Shown here one piece after another: positions 41,890 through 50,856 of a DNA stretch of 64,000 nt. The position numbers and the translations under genes were made by a program. The notes under the pieces were generated by a model. That model had not been told where the DNA came from and did not search any database. It worked only from the letters and a program-made list of their open reading frames with translations. Positions within the stretch are counted from its first letter, which is position 1. Each line of letters begins with the position of its first letter. This DNA comes from an uncultured Bacteroides sp. Lineage in GTDB: Bacteria > Bacteroidota > Bacteroidia > Bacteroidales > Bacteroidaceae. The stretch spans positions 62,001-126,000 of the forward strand of contig UQTJ01000002.1 of the NCBI GenBank assembly GCA_900544075.1, in the 5' to 3' direction.

Positions 41890-44655
41890 TCAATACCACG
41901 TAACAGAACTTCCGGTATTGCTTCGCTTGTCCCACTTGAGGGCATCCGTAAGCATACTGGAGTTTGCACGGATTGTAAAGTTATACGATGTATACGGCCC
42001 GAACACAAGTCCGCAACTCATATTGAAACAATGAAGGTCGCGGGTAATGTTCAGTGTAGTCATTGACAGTTCCTTGGTAGTAAAGTCATATCCGGTAGAA
42101 TAGTTCATATTCCAGCGGCTACCAATCTTGAAGTTACCGGAAATATTCAATGAGTGTGTCAGAGAGAACGGATAGCGCATACGCTTGATGTTGATATCCT
42201 TTGTTCTGTCTTCGCGGATGCTATAGCTATAGCTCAAACTTACACTCCATGGGAACTTGAACGCCATATATCCGTCAGAGCTGATTGATGCAGCCTCTGT
42301 CTTTCTGATATTAGAGTTGTTCTGTTCCTGTTCCTCCGTATTCTCTTCGGTATTCTCTTCATCCTTGTTTTCCTCACCGTCCTTCTTGTCATCTTTTTCT
42401 TCTTTCTTTCCGAAGAGTTTCTTGAACGTATCGTTATTCAGAGTATATGAGAACGAACCGCTATATCCCTGGAATCGTCCGAAACGTCCGTAAGACCATT
42501 CTGTACGGTCGCCTACTACTACGTTTCCATTCTTGTCGAACTCATAGGCATATGTAGCAAACGATGCGTTCATATTGAATGTATAGTTATTAGGGAATTT
42601 CAAACGAACGTTCATACTCAGGTCACTCCATTTCTTATTGGCAACGTCGTACGACATAGATGCTCCCAACTGGTCAATAAGACTGATTTTTCTGTAACCT
42701 GTAGAATCACGGTCAGACCTCATCTTCATTTCTAAATTATTGTCAACAGAGAATGAGATATTCTGCGACATGGTCTTTCCCGGTGTACCATATGTCATAC
42801 CTTCATAGAGAGAATATTCCACTGTACGCACCTCTCCCTGTTCGTCGGTGTATGTATATGTGTCATAATATCCGAAACGTTTCGTACCGAAGTTAGGCGT
42901 ATATGTATAGCTCACGGTTGGCGTGAAAACATGGCGTACCTGTATTTCCTTGCTCTTCATAAAGAGAGGCTTGTACATACCGTACAGTTTGGTATTCATC
43001 TGTACAGACATGTTATAGTCGTACACACGGTTGAATCCGTTGATTGTATCTCTTCGGATATGGTCCGAAGTGTCGAGCGTAGGGTCGTAGCTCCTCTTTA
43101 TCTTATTCAGATACCATCTTTCAGTATAGTTGAACGAAGGCACAATGTTTATATACTTGAACAGGTTGAAAGTAGCAGAAACAGGAATCTTATGCTGGAA
43201 ACCGTTCTTCCACTGTGTGAGCGGAGTCTTGAACAGAAGATTATCCTTTGTATTGACACTGTTGGTCATGGCTCCGGTGTACTGGAAAGAAATCTTTTCG
43301 TACCAGCGCTCATCGCCGGCAGCTTTCTTGCGCTTGAACGGATATATACGGTTCAAGGATATATTAATATCCGGCAATGTCATATTAATAGACGAGTCGC
43401 GCGTGTTCTGAGTAATGTTGAACGAACCGGAAATGTTAAGTCCTATTTCAGGGAAACTGCGCGAGTAGCTTACACTCGAAGCCTTAGTGTTCTGCGCATA
43501 CTGCTGCGGATTATACAGACTGCTCAGGCTGGAGCGGTCGTAACTACTTGTAGCAAAGTTCACACTTGCCGAGAACGAACTATTAGGACTGGCCTTGGCA
43601 TCCTGACGGTGGCTCCACTGTATGCGGAAGTCTTTCGACACAGAGTAGTCAGGCATGTTCTTCTCTCCAGTCTTTGTCACGATATAACTGGCATTGAACG
43701 AACCGCTGTACTTATATCTCTTGTTATAGTTCGATGCTGCAGAAAGTCCCCACGAACCCTTCGTAAATATCTCACCAAGCACTTTCAAGTCCATCTTGTC
43801 GCTTATGGCAAAATAATATCCACCATCGCGAAGATAGAATCCTCGGTTCAACTCATCACCATAGCTCGGCATGATGAAACCGGACGAATAACTGCTGTTG
43901 AATGGGAAAAATCCGAAAGGAACGGCAATAGGCAACGGAACATCTTCCACCACAAGATGCGCCGGACCGAAAACTACATTCTTCTTTGGGCGTACCTTTG
44001 CCATGGACAGCTGAAGATAGAAGTGCGGATGCTCATGATTGTCACAAGTGGTATATCGTCCGTGCTGCATATAAATCTCATCCTCAGCACCTTTCTTGGC
44101 ATCGCGGCTGGTAACGTATCCCTCACCCTGCTGAGTAACGATACTGTTTATGAAACCCTTCTTGGTCTTGAAGTTATATCGCATAATCTTCGATTCGTAC
44201 GGTGTCTCGCCATCCTTGAAAACCGGCAAACCGGATTCCACACCTGCTGTATCCTTAACGCCTCTGGCATACACGGTGTTACTGTCCATATTCATTGTAA
44301 TGACAGCTGATGTAAGTTCAATTTTCTGATAATTGACCTTTCCTGAACCGTAAAGATGCGCAAAACCTCCTTTTGTAAAGACAATTGAATCGCTCGCTTC
44401 ATATACCACAGGTGCGTCGAGTGCATCTTTCTTTCCCATTGTATCGGATGGCAACGAATCGGCCGACAGAGAATCTGCAGCCAGAGAATCGAGCCTCAAC
44501 GAGTCGAGGCCCAAGGAATCCGTTTTTACCTGGGATGACACATTTCTGCCCGAACGTCTTCCCCTTACACGCTGCGCTTCGGCGTAGAAAGTGGAAACAA
44601 GTCCTAACAGAAACAATGTTATAAATATGTATGTAGTTCTTTTAAACGATGTCAT
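41890..44655 (-). CDS. lptD: LPS-assembly outer-membrane protein LptD
   Basis: This large outer-membrane barrel (921 aa from ATG 44655, MTSFKRTTYIFITLFL) receives LPS from the periplasmic LptA-type bridge and inserts it in the outer leaflet with LptE. A Sec signal is followed by a basic, Ser/Leu/Asp-repeat linker (SLGLDSLRLDSLAADSLSAD), an OstA/LptA-like jellyroll (GGFAHLYGSGKVNYQKIELT, then NTVYARGVKD), and a long C-terminal beta-barrel of alternating aromatic strands (NMNYSTGYDF, SYSYSIRED). An acidic low-complexity loop (KKEEKDDKKDGEENKDEENT) lies in the barrel and is probably surface-exposed. A -7 box TACTTTTG lies at 44693-44700 on the minus strand. An upstream in-frame ATG (44685) is less likely. 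Confidence 0.88.
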   Translation of the reverse strand: MTSFKRTTYIFITLFLLGLVSTFYAEAQRVRGRRSGRNVSSQVKTDSLGLDSLRLDSLAADSLSADSLPSDTMGKKDALDAPVVYEASDSIVFTKGGFAHLYGSGKVNYQKIELTSAVITMNMDSNTVYARGVKDTAGVESGLPVFKDGETPYESKIMRYNFKTKKGFINSIVTQQGEGYVTSRDAKKGAEDEIYMQHGRYTTCDNHEHPHFYLQLSMAKVRPKKNVVFGPAHLVVEDVPLPIAVPFGFFPFNSSYSSGFIMPSYGDELNRGFYLRDGGYYFAISDKMDLKVLGEIFTKGSWGLSAASNYNKRYKYSGSFNASYIVTKTGEKNMPDYSVSKDFRIQWSHRQDAKASPNSSFSASVNFATSSYDRSSLSSLYNPQQYAQNTKASSVSYSRSFPEIGLNISGSFNITQNTRDSSINMTLPDINISLNRIYPFKRKKAAGDERWYEKISFQYTGAMTNSVNTKDNLLFKTPLTQWKNGFQHKIPVSATFNLFKYINIVPSFNYTERWYLNKIKRSYDPTLDTSDHIRRDTINGFNRVYDYNMSVQMNTKLYGMYKPLFMKSKEIQVRHVFTPTVSYTYTPNFGTKRFGYYDTYTYTDEQGEVRTVEYSLYEGMTYGTPGKTMSQNISFSVDNNLEMKMRSDRDSTGYRKISLIDQLGASMSYDVANKKWSDLSMNVRLKFPNNYTFNMNASFATYAYEFDKNGNVVVGDRTEWSYGRFGRFQGYSGSFSYTLNNDTFKKLFGKKEEKDDKKDGEENKDEENTEENTEEQEQNNSNIRKTEAASISSDGYMAFKFPWSVSLSYSYSIREDRTKDINIKRMRYPFSLTHSLNISGNFKIGSRWNMNYSTGYDFTTKELSMTTLNITRDLHCFNMSCGLVFGPYTSYNFTIRANSSMLTDALKWDKRSNTGSSVTWY

Positions 44656-44756
44656 TATATATCTTTTTCGCGATAAGCGATACAAAAGTAAGCATTATCA
44701 CTTAAATAACACTATAGGCAGTAAGTTTTTAATGTATTTTTACGACAAAACCGGCA

Positions 44757-45293
44757 TTAGAGAAACATCTTACACCATTTGTCGAACCTTTCCAACCCTT
44801 CTTCGCCATGTTTTTCGATACTTTTGCGTGCTTTCTCGAGCGATTTCTCATTATCGAGTTTGGTCTTGGAGAAGAACTTGTCGGCAAAACATATGATTTG
44901 TTCCTCAAGACTGACAGGAAGCATATCTCTGTGCGGGACAGGCAAATCGCGCTCCATGATAGCCTTCAATGAAAGGCCGGCACCTGTATGACGCTCACAC
45001 ACTAAAGCATGACGGGGGAAACCTTCTTTCCTGACCAAATCAGCACCCAAATAGCCATGGCATATATACGGATAAGTTCCATAGCAGAATATATCGTCGG
45101 CATCCGTAAGGAATATACCAATATCGTGAAGCATTGCAGCTTCTTCAATAAACTGCAGGTCAAGATTCAGTTCGGGATGTTTCCGTGCCATTTCCAGTGC
45201 CTTGTCAGCTACAGAACGGCTGTGTTTCAACAGGATTTTCTTAAGTTCGTTATCTTCCGGATAATATTTGTCTATTAATTCTATAGGATTCAT
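44757..45293 (-). CDS. HD-domain hydrolase
   Basis: This 178-aa HD-superfamily phosphohydrolase is soluble and cytoplasmic. Metal-binding positions are visible: His in LLKHSRSVADKAL, the signature HD pair in EEAAMLHDIGIFLTDA, His in YICHGYLGADLV and ERHTG, and a later Asp in ICFADKFFS. Similar small proteins are often annotated as HDIG-domain or YedJ-like; the substrate (nucleotide or other phosphate ester) cannot be told from sequence. The ATG at 45293 is directly back to back with the NamZ gene's promoter region, so the two are divergent with almost no spacer. Confidence 0.8.
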   Translation of the reverse strand: MNPIELIDKYYPEDNELKKILLKHSRSVADKALEMARKHPELNLDLQFIEEAAMLHDIGIFLTDADDIFCYGTYPYICHGYLGADLVRKEGFPRHALVCERHTGAGLSLKAIMERDLPVPHRDMLPVSLEEQIICFADKFFSKTKLDNEKSLEKARKSIEKHGEEGLERFDKWCKMFL

Positions 45294-45302
45294 TGTTTTA
45301 TT

Positions 45303-45310
45303 TATCTTTG
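45303..45310 (+). promoter_or_regulatory. -7 box TATCTTTG for the NamZ gene
   Basis: TATCTTTG lies 49 bp before ATG 45359 and within a longer reading frame from 45293, supporting the later start. It is only 10 bp from the start codon of the divergent HD gene. Confidence 0.6.
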
Positions 45311-45358
45311 CGTATTATTAATTCGGTTTACAAAACTAATAAATATTATTGTCCTGAC

Positions 45359-46522
45359 ATGAAATATCTTGTTATTTTACTATTAATTTCTTTCTCCGGC
45401 ATATGTAATGCCACAAATATCCAAAACGGAGCAGACCAGATTGAAACTCTGACATCAATCATAGGCAATAAAAAAATAGCCTTGGTGGCAAACCAGACAT
45501 CACTTACAGGCAGCACACATCTGCTTGACACTTTATGTTCGCTGGGCAAAAAACCTGTCGCACTTTTTGCACCAGAACATGGATTCAGGGGTAAAGCCGA
45601 TGCAGGAGAAACCGTGAAGGACGGCAAAGACGTAAAAACCGGAACACCGATAATCTCACTTTACGGAAAGAACAAAAAGCCTTCTGCAACCGACCTTGCT
45701 AATATTGATATGGTAGTGTTCGACATTCAGGATGTGGGAGCAAGATTCTACACATATATCAGTACATTATATTATATAATGCAGGCATGTGCCGAAAACG
45801 GGAAAGAGCTTATAGTGCTCGACCGCCCAAACCCTTGCGATTATGTTGACGGTCCTCTGCTGAAAAAGGAATACAAGAGTTTCGTAGGGATGTTGCCCAT
45901 ACCGGTTCTTCACGGATGTACCATGGGCGAGCTGGCCGGAATGATAAACGGCGAAGGATGGCTCGGAGGCAATCTGAAGTGCAGATATTCTGTTATAAAG
46001 ATACAAGGCTGGAAACATGGTGACCCGTATTCGCTCCCTGTGAAGCCGTCGCCCAACCTGCCAAACGACCGGTCAATCGCTCTGTATGCCTCACTCTGCC
46101 TGTTCGAGGCTACATCTGTCAGTGTCGGACGCGGAACATATTTCCCATTCCAGGTTATAGGCTCACCGTTATTGCCAAAAGACAAGTATCCATTTTCTTT
46201 CACTCCGAAAGCATTGGAGGGTTTCGACAAAAACCCTTTGCACAAGAACGTAGTATGCCACGGACTCGACCTTAGAGAAACCGACATCAGCGGACTGAAC
46301 GGATTTTCATTGAAATATGTTATCGAGATGTACCGTGAGTTCAAGAAGATGAACAAGTCAGAATCCTTCCTCACGCGCCCCAAATGGTTCGACCTGCTGA
46401 TGGGTACAAATCAGGTAAGGCTCGATATGCTAAAAGGTAAATCGGAAGAAGAGATTCGTTCTGCATGGAACGAGGACTTGAAGAAATACAGGGAAATGCG
46501 AGAGAAGTACATTCTGTACTAA
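45359..46522 (+). CDS. Exo-beta-N-acetylmuramidase NamZ-like (DUF1343/GH171)
   Basis: A secreted 387-aa enzyme (signal MKYLVILLLISFSGICNA). The domain formerly called DUF1343 is now known in GH171, whose characterised members (NamZ) release terminal MurNAc from peptidoglycan fragments. Conserved stretches are KIALVANQTSLTG, LFAPEHGFRGKADAGE (with a likely catalytic Glu-His), SLYGKNKKPS, VFDIQDVGARFYTYISTLYY, VLDRPNPC and RGTYFPFQVIGSP. It should act in the periplasm in cell-wall turnover, consistent with recycling of amino sugars handled by the nag genes elsewhere in the window. ATG 45359 is chosen because the promoter lies in the upstream frame. Confidence 0.87.
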   Translation: MKYLVILLLISFSGICNATNIQNGADQIETLTSIIGNKKIALVANQTSLTGSTHLLDTLCSLGKKPVALFAPEHGFRGKADAGETVKDGKDVKTGTPIISLYGKNKKPSATDLANIDMVVFDIQDVGARFYTYISTLYYIMQACAENGKELIVLDRPNPCDYVDGPLLKKEYKSFVGMLPIPVLHGCTMGELAGMINGEGWLGGNLKCRYSVIKIQGWKHGDPYSLPVKPSPNLPNDRSIALYASLCLFEATSVSVGRGTYFPFQVIGSPLLPKDKYPFSFTPKALEGFDKNPLHKNVVCHGLDLRETDISGLNGFSLKYVIEMYREFKKMNKSESFLTRPKWFDLLMGTNQVRLDMLKGKSEEEIRSAWNEDLKKYREMREKYILY

Positions 46523-46529
46523 AACCAGT

Positions 46530-46584
46530 TCGGGCTGAACACCGTTTAAACAGTATTTAATCACCATTTAAACGGTATTCAGCC
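46530..46584. terminator. Bidirectional hairpin with 11-bp TTTAAA array
   Basis: The arms CGGGCTGAA (46531-46539) and TTCAGCCCG (about 46578-46586) flank TTTAAA at 46545, TTTAAT at 46556 and TTTAAA at 46567, exactly 11 bp apart, with ACCGTTTAAA and TTTAAACGGT as inner complementary arms. It lies between convergent NamZ and ffh and is a sibling of the element at 84-137. Confidence 0.7.
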
Positions 46585-46609
46585 CGATTTGGTATATCAA
46601 AAAGTTGTA

Positions 46610-47935
46610 TTATCTCTTCTTCATCTTCTGCATCATACCGGCCATCTTGCTGCCAGTCACCATCTTCATCATCTTACGAGTCTGGTCGAACTGCTTCAGA
46701 AGGCGGTTCACTTCCTGAATGTTTGTACCACTACCCTTAGCGATACGCATACGGCGCGAACCGTTGAGGATTTCAGGATGAGTACGTTCTTCAGGAGTCA
46801 TAGAATAGATGATAGCTTCTATACTCTTGAACGCATTGTCGTCAATATCAATATCCTTGATAGCCTTACCTACACCCGGAATCATCGAAGCAAGTTCCTT
46901 GATGTTACCCATCTTCTTAATCTGGTTTATCTGAGTAAGGAAGTCATTGAAGTCGAACTGGTTCTTCTGGATTTTCTTCTGAAGACGTTTTGCTTCTTCT
47001 TCGTCGTACTGTTCCTGTGCACGTTCAACAAGTGATACGATATCACCCATACCGAGGATACGGTCTGCCATACGTGCAGGGTGGAACAAGTCAATTGCGT
47101 CAAGCTTTTCACCTGTACCTACGAACTTGATAGGCTTGTTAACTACAGTACGGATAGAAAGTGCGGCACCACCACGAGTATCACCATCCAACTTAGTAAG
47201 AACTACACCGTTGAAGTCAAGGCGTTCGTTGAACTCGCGTGCTGTGTTTACAGCATCCTGACCTGTCATTGAATCGACTACAAACAGTGTTTCATCAGGA
47301 TTGATAGCTTTCTTGATAGCCTCAATCTCGTTCATCATCTGTTCGTCGATAGCAAGACGACCGGCTGTATCGACAATCACCAGGTCATAACCTTTAGCTT
47401 TTGCTTCATGGATAGCATTCAATGCAATCTGTACAGGATCTTTGCTGTCCGGTTCAGAATAAACAGGAACTTCAATCTGCTGTCCAAGCACCTTCAGCTG
47501 TTCGATGGCTGCAGGACGGTAAACGTCGCAGGCTACCAACAGAGGCTTACGGTTTTTCTTGGTTTTCAGCATACGTGCCAACTTTCCTGAGAAAGTAGTC
47601 TTACCTGAACCCTGGAGACCTGACATAAGTATCACTGCAGGGCGTCCTTTAAGTTCAAGCTCAGCAGTTTCACCACCCATCAGTTTTGTAAGTTCATCAT
47701 GAACAATCTTAACCATCAACTGACTTGGCTTAACTGCAGTAAGCACGTTCTGTCCCAAGGCTTTCTCCTTTACTGTATCTGTAAAGTTCTTTGCAACCTT
47801 ATAGTTCACGTCGGCATCAAGCAAGGCGCGACGTACATCTTTCAGAGTCTCGGCAACATTGATTTCGGTGATTTTACCCTCACCTTTCAATATCTTAAAC
47901 GACCTCTCAAGTCTTTCACTTAAATTATCGAACAT
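46610..47935 (-). CDS. ffh: Signal recognition particle protein (SRP54 homologue)
   Basis: This 441-aa GTPase of the signal recognition particle binds 4.5S RNA and nascent signal sequences and docks with FtsY for co-translational membrane targeting. The N domain (ERLERSFKILKG) is followed by the G domain with G1 GLQGSGKTTFSGKLARML, a DVYRPAAIEQL insertion-box region, G3 DTAGRLAIDEQM, G4 TKLDGDTRGGAALS and GTGEKLDAIDLF. The Met-rich M domain closes the protein (RRMRIAKGSGTNIQEVNRLL, then KMAGMMQKMKKR). The length is typical. A -7 box TATTTTTG lies at 47980-47987 on the minus strand. Confidence 0.97.
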   Translation of the reverse strand: MFDNLSERLERSFKILKGEGKITEINVAETLKDVRRALLDADVNYKVAKNFTDTVKEKALGQNVLTAVKPSQLMVKIVHDELTKLMGGETAELELKGRPAVILMSGLQGSGKTTFSGKLARMLKTKKNRKPLLVACDVYRPAAIEQLKVLGQQIEVPVYSEPDSKDPVQIALNAIHEAKAKGYDLVIVDTAGRLAIDEQMMNEIEAIKKAINPDETLFVVDSMTGQDAVNTAREFNERLDFNGVVLTKLDGDTRGGAALSIRTVVNKPIKFVGTGEKLDAIDLFHPARMADRILGMGDIVSLVERAQEQYDEEEAKRLQKKIQKNQFDFNDFLTQINQIKKMGNIKELASMIPGVGKAIKDIDIDDNAFKSIEAIIYSMTPEERTHPEILNGSRRMRIAKGSGTNIQEVNRLLKQFDQTRKMMKMVTGSKMAGMMQKMKKR

Positions 47936-48005
47936 ATATTATTTGGATTTTTCTTAATTTCTTATATTTCAACGGGGTGCAAAAATACATAAAAAAATAT
48001 AAACC

Positions 48006-49328
48006 TCAAATCTTTTTATTCTGCCATTTAGCTTTTTTCAAATATATAATACTGAAAAACAGCATAAACGAATAATACACCACTTCGGTAGTGAAACAAA
48101 TCTCTACAGGCTGACGGAGCACCATACCAACCACTATAACATAAACCGCATAAAATATCAATACCCCTGTCTCCAATACCAAAGCTGCCTGAGTATTTCC
48201 CGTACCGGATATTCCATTGAAATAAATATTGGCAAGAGAAGCAATCATCATTGCACCGCAAACAACATAAAGTGCAGGAACAGACTCTGAAATCAACGTG
48301 GAATCACCGCTATAAACGGAGAGAATCGTACTCGGAAAGAGTACTGTCAGAACAACACAAACCACCATTATAAGAAAAGACACACGGGCTATACGATGAA
48401 GCAAAGCCACTACCCTGTCCGTTCCTCCCGCCCCTATCAGATTACTGACAAGAGTATTGGCGGTAGTTGCCAATGCCTGTACCGGAATCAGTAGCACTAT
48501 ATATACACTCCTCACTATATTTGCTATAGCCAGTTCCCTCTGTCCCAAACGCTCCAGCGCCATAAAGAACACGAACCATATGGCCATTGCCAGGAAATAT
48601 TGCACCATGGTGAATGATGATATTTGCAATATCCTGCCCACCATACTGAAATCAATCCTGAAAGAACGTCGGAAACCGTATTTTCTGAGGTCAACCTTAC
48701 AATATGTATATATAAGGAAGAATACCAGCGAAGAAGCCTCAGCTATAACTGATGCCAAAGCCGCTCCCCTGACTCCCATCTGCGGAAGTCCGAGCTCGCC
48801 GAATACAAGACCATAATCGAGAACTACATTCACAAGTGCCATAACCACCGAACTTAAAGTCAGTACTTTGGTGTTGGTAATACCTATATAGAATGCACGG
48901 AACATCACATTGAGGAAAGCAAACAGAAATCCCCAGATACGCCATGTGAAGAACTGGTATGTAGCCTCGTATATAGTATCGGAAGTTATCAGCATCCTTA
49001 TGAGAGGACCGGCAAAAATATACATGACAACAGCCAGTACCGCAGCCATAATGAAACTGAACATACTACCCTGCATCATGACAGGACCAACGTCGCGATA
49101 ATTGCCTTCACCGTTTCGGCGTGCTATGAGTATCTGCGAACCTATACTGAAACCGAAAGCTACGGTATAGACACATATATAAAGAAGTCCTCCCATAGCC
49201 GCAGCCCCCAAAGCTACCTCGCCCACATGCCCGAGGAAAGCCGTATCAGTAACATTAATGATATTTTGGGCAAGCAGCCCAAGAAGTATAGGATAAGTAA
49301 CGCGCCAGATTTCTTTATTGGAATACAT
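48006..49328 (-). CDS. MATE-family efflux transporter
   Basis: A 440-aa inner-membrane cation-coupled multidrug and toxin extrusion protein with 12 predicted helices in two related halves. The N-terminal segment EIWRVTYPILLGLLAQNIINVTDTAFLGHVGEVALGAAAMG carries the MATE pattern (P-x-x-x-x-x-x-x-x-x-x-D-T in the first two helices), and GFSIGSQILIARRNGEG matches the following loop. The second half repeats it (RELAIANIVRSVYIVLLIP, then LVSNLIGAGG). It resembles DinF/NorM-like members of Bacteroidetes; the substrate is unknown. ATG 49328 is preferred over a GTG three codons earlier. A TATCTTTG -7 box is at 49360-49367. Confidence 0.9.
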   Translation of the reverse strand: MYSNKEIWRVTYPILLGLLAQNIINVTDTAFLGHVGEVALGAAAMGGLLYICVYTVAFGFSIGSQILIARRNGEGNYRDVGPVMMQGSMFSFIMAAVLAVVMYIFAGPLIRMLITSDTIYEATYQFFTWRIWGFLFAFLNVMFRAFYIGITNTKVLTLSSVVMALVNVVLDYGLVFGELGLPQMGVRGAALASVIAEASSLVFFLIYTYCKVDLRKYGFRRSFRIDFSMVGRILQISSFTMVQYFLAMAIWFVFFMALERLGQRELAIANIVRSVYIVLLIPVQALATTANTLVSNLIGAGGTDRVVALLHRIARVSFLIMVVCVVLTVLFPSTILSVYSGDSTLISESVPALYVVCGAMMIASLANIYFNGISGTGNTQAALVLETGVLIFYAVYVIVVGMVLRQPVEICFTTEVVYYSFMLFFSIIYLKKAKWQNKKI

Positions 49329-49359
49329 ACTAAACACACATTATTATATAATTATACAG

Positions 49360-49367
49360 CAAAGATA
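49360..49367 (-). promoter_or_regulatory. -7 box TATCTTTG for the MATE gene
   Basis: On the minus strand TATCTTTG lies 32 bp before ATG 49328, with a weak TTGG about 19 bp upstream as a possible -33 element. The 11-bp array at 49411 begins further upstream. Confidence 0.6.
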
Positions 49368-49410
49368 CAAAAAACAGTCATATTTCCAATTATTCTTCGA
49401 CACATAAAGC

Positions 49411-49498
49411 GTAACACGTACGTGTAACGCGCGGAACACGAACGTGACGCGAGCGGAACACGAACGTGTAACGGGCGGAACACGAACGTGTCACGCTA
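49411..49498. repeat. GC-rich array of eight 11-bp units
   Basis: Perfect 11-bp register: GTAACACGTAC (49411), GTGTAACGCGC (49422), GGAACACGAAC (49433), GTGACGCGAGC (49444), GGAACACGAAC (49455), GTGTAACGGGC (49466), GGAACACGAAC (49477), GTGTCACGCTA (49488). It is the same sequence family as 4479-4599 read on the other strand, and again sits between divergent genes. Confidence 0.9.
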
Positions 49499-49560
49499 AC
49501 TTTGAACAGTCAAATCCGACTATATGAACGGAAAAGAAACCAAATACGACGAAACGAAAA

Positions 49561-49637
49561 GTGTAAAAATAACACCTTAATGCTGTACAACATATATTTT
49601 TTTGAACAACGGAATAAAATAAGTGTTACTTTTACAC
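49561..49637. promoter_or_regulatory. Paired GTGT...ACAC operator-like sites before the mutarotase gene
   Basis: GTGTAAAAATAACAC (49561-49575) and GTGTTACTTTTACAC (49623-49637) are inverted copies with one mismatch, 47 bp apart. Each is also partly self-palindromic. The second contains TACTTTTA, which could be the -7 element. They are good candidates for a regulator acting on the mutarotase-symporter operon; whether this is AraR is uncertain, since the sequence differs from the palindrome at 52612. Confidence 0.5.
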
Positions 49638-49668
49638 CGTCAAAAAACATTTACCATAATAATATATA

Positions 49669-50823
49669 ATGAGAAACATGAAAAAGTCATTTTTAAGCAT
49701 GGGGGCAGCAATCGTAATACTCAGCGGATGTGCCTCACAGGAAAAGAAAGCAGAGTTGACACTTTCAGGACTTGATCCTGCAAAATTTGAGACTACAATC
49801 GACGGCAACAAGAAGACAGGACTTTACAGACTTACGAACAACAATGGAATGGAAGTCTGTGTGACAAACTTCGGAGGTAGAATCGTTTCAGTTATGGTAC
49901 CGGACAAAAACGGTAAGATGACAGATGTAGTTCTCGGATTCGACAATATAAATGACTATCAGAATATACCGAGCGATTTCGGGGCAAGCATAGGAAGATA
50001 TGCCAACCGTATCAACAAAGGTAAAATCAACATAGACGGACAGGAGATACAGTTGCCGACAAACAATTTCGGACACTGTCTGCACGGAGGCCCTACAGGA
50101 TGGCAGTATCAGGTGTACGAAGCAAACCAGACAAACGACAGCACTATAGTGCTTACAATGAAATCGGCTGACGGCGACAACAACTTCCCCGGAAACGTAA
50201 CAGCCAATGTCACTTATACACTGACATCTGACAATGCCATCGACATAAAATACGATGCAACTACAGACAAGACCACTATCATAAATATGACTAACCACTC
50301 ATATTTCAATCTTAGCGGAGATATGTCGAAACCGGCTACAGACCATATCATGTACGTGGCTTCGGACAGCATCACACCGGTAGACAGCACATATATGACT
50401 ACTGGCGAAATGATGGCAGTAAAAGACACTCCATTCGATTTCAATACACCTAAGACCATAGCTCCTGACGTAACAGCATTCGACAATGAGCAGGTGAAAT
50501 TCGGAAACGGATTCGACCACAACTGGGTATTGGCTACAAAAGGTGATGACACAAAAGTGGCTGCCAGACTTACAAGCCCGGCAAGCGGCATTACTCTTGA
50601 AGTCTATACTAACGAACCTGGAATCCAGGTATATACAGGAAACTTCCTGACAGGCGAAGTAAAAGGAAAACACGGTATAGCATATCCGCAGCGCGCTTCA
50701 GTTTGCCTTGAATCGCAGCACTATCCTGACAGTCCAAACAAGACACAATGGCCTTCTGTTATCCTGAAACCGGGAGAAACATACTACAGCCACTGCGTAT
50801 TCAAATTCGGAGTAGAAAAATAA
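49669..50823 (+). CDS. Aldose 1-epimerase (mutarotase), lipoprotein
   Basis: This 384-aa galactose-mutarotase-family enzyme interconverts alpha and beta anomers of aldoses. A lipobox signal (AIVILSGCASQ, Cys21) places it in the periplasm or at the cell surface. Typical motifs are VTNFGGRIVSVMVPDKNG, VLGFDNINDY, GASIGRYANRI, the substrate-binding GHCLHGGP, the catalytic His in NMTNHSYFNLSGD, NGFDHNWVL, and the general-base Glu in YTNEPGIQVYTGNFL. It is followed 33 bp later by the SSS symporter gene, so it probably prepares L-arabinose (or another aldose) in the anomeric form that is taken up. Confidence 0.92.
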   Translation: MRNMKKSFLSMGAAIVILSGCASQEKKAELTLSGLDPAKFETTIDGNKKTGLYRLTNNNGMEVCVTNFGGRIVSVMVPDKNGKMTDVVLGFDNINDYQNIPSDFGASIGRYANRINKGKINIDGQEIQLPTNNFGHCLHGGPTGWQYQVYEANQTNDSTIVLTMKSADGDNNFPGNVTANVTYTLTSDNAIDIKYDATTDKTTIINMTNHSYFNLSGDMSKPATDHIMYVASDSITPVDSTYMTTGEMMAVKDTPFDFNTPKTIAPDVTAFDNEQVKFGNGFDHNWVLATKGDDTKVAARLTSPASGITLEVYTNEPGIQVYTGNFLTGEVKGKHGIAYPQRASVCLESQHYPDSPNKTQWPSVILKPGETYYSHCVFKFGVEK

Positions 50824-50856
50824 CAAATAGTATAATATCATAAAAAACACATCATT

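Noticed and set aside
42931..44310. 459-codon ORF antisense to lptD
   Set aside because: It lies wholly inside the well-supported lptD frame, has no promoter or domain, and its composition is that of a shadow frame.
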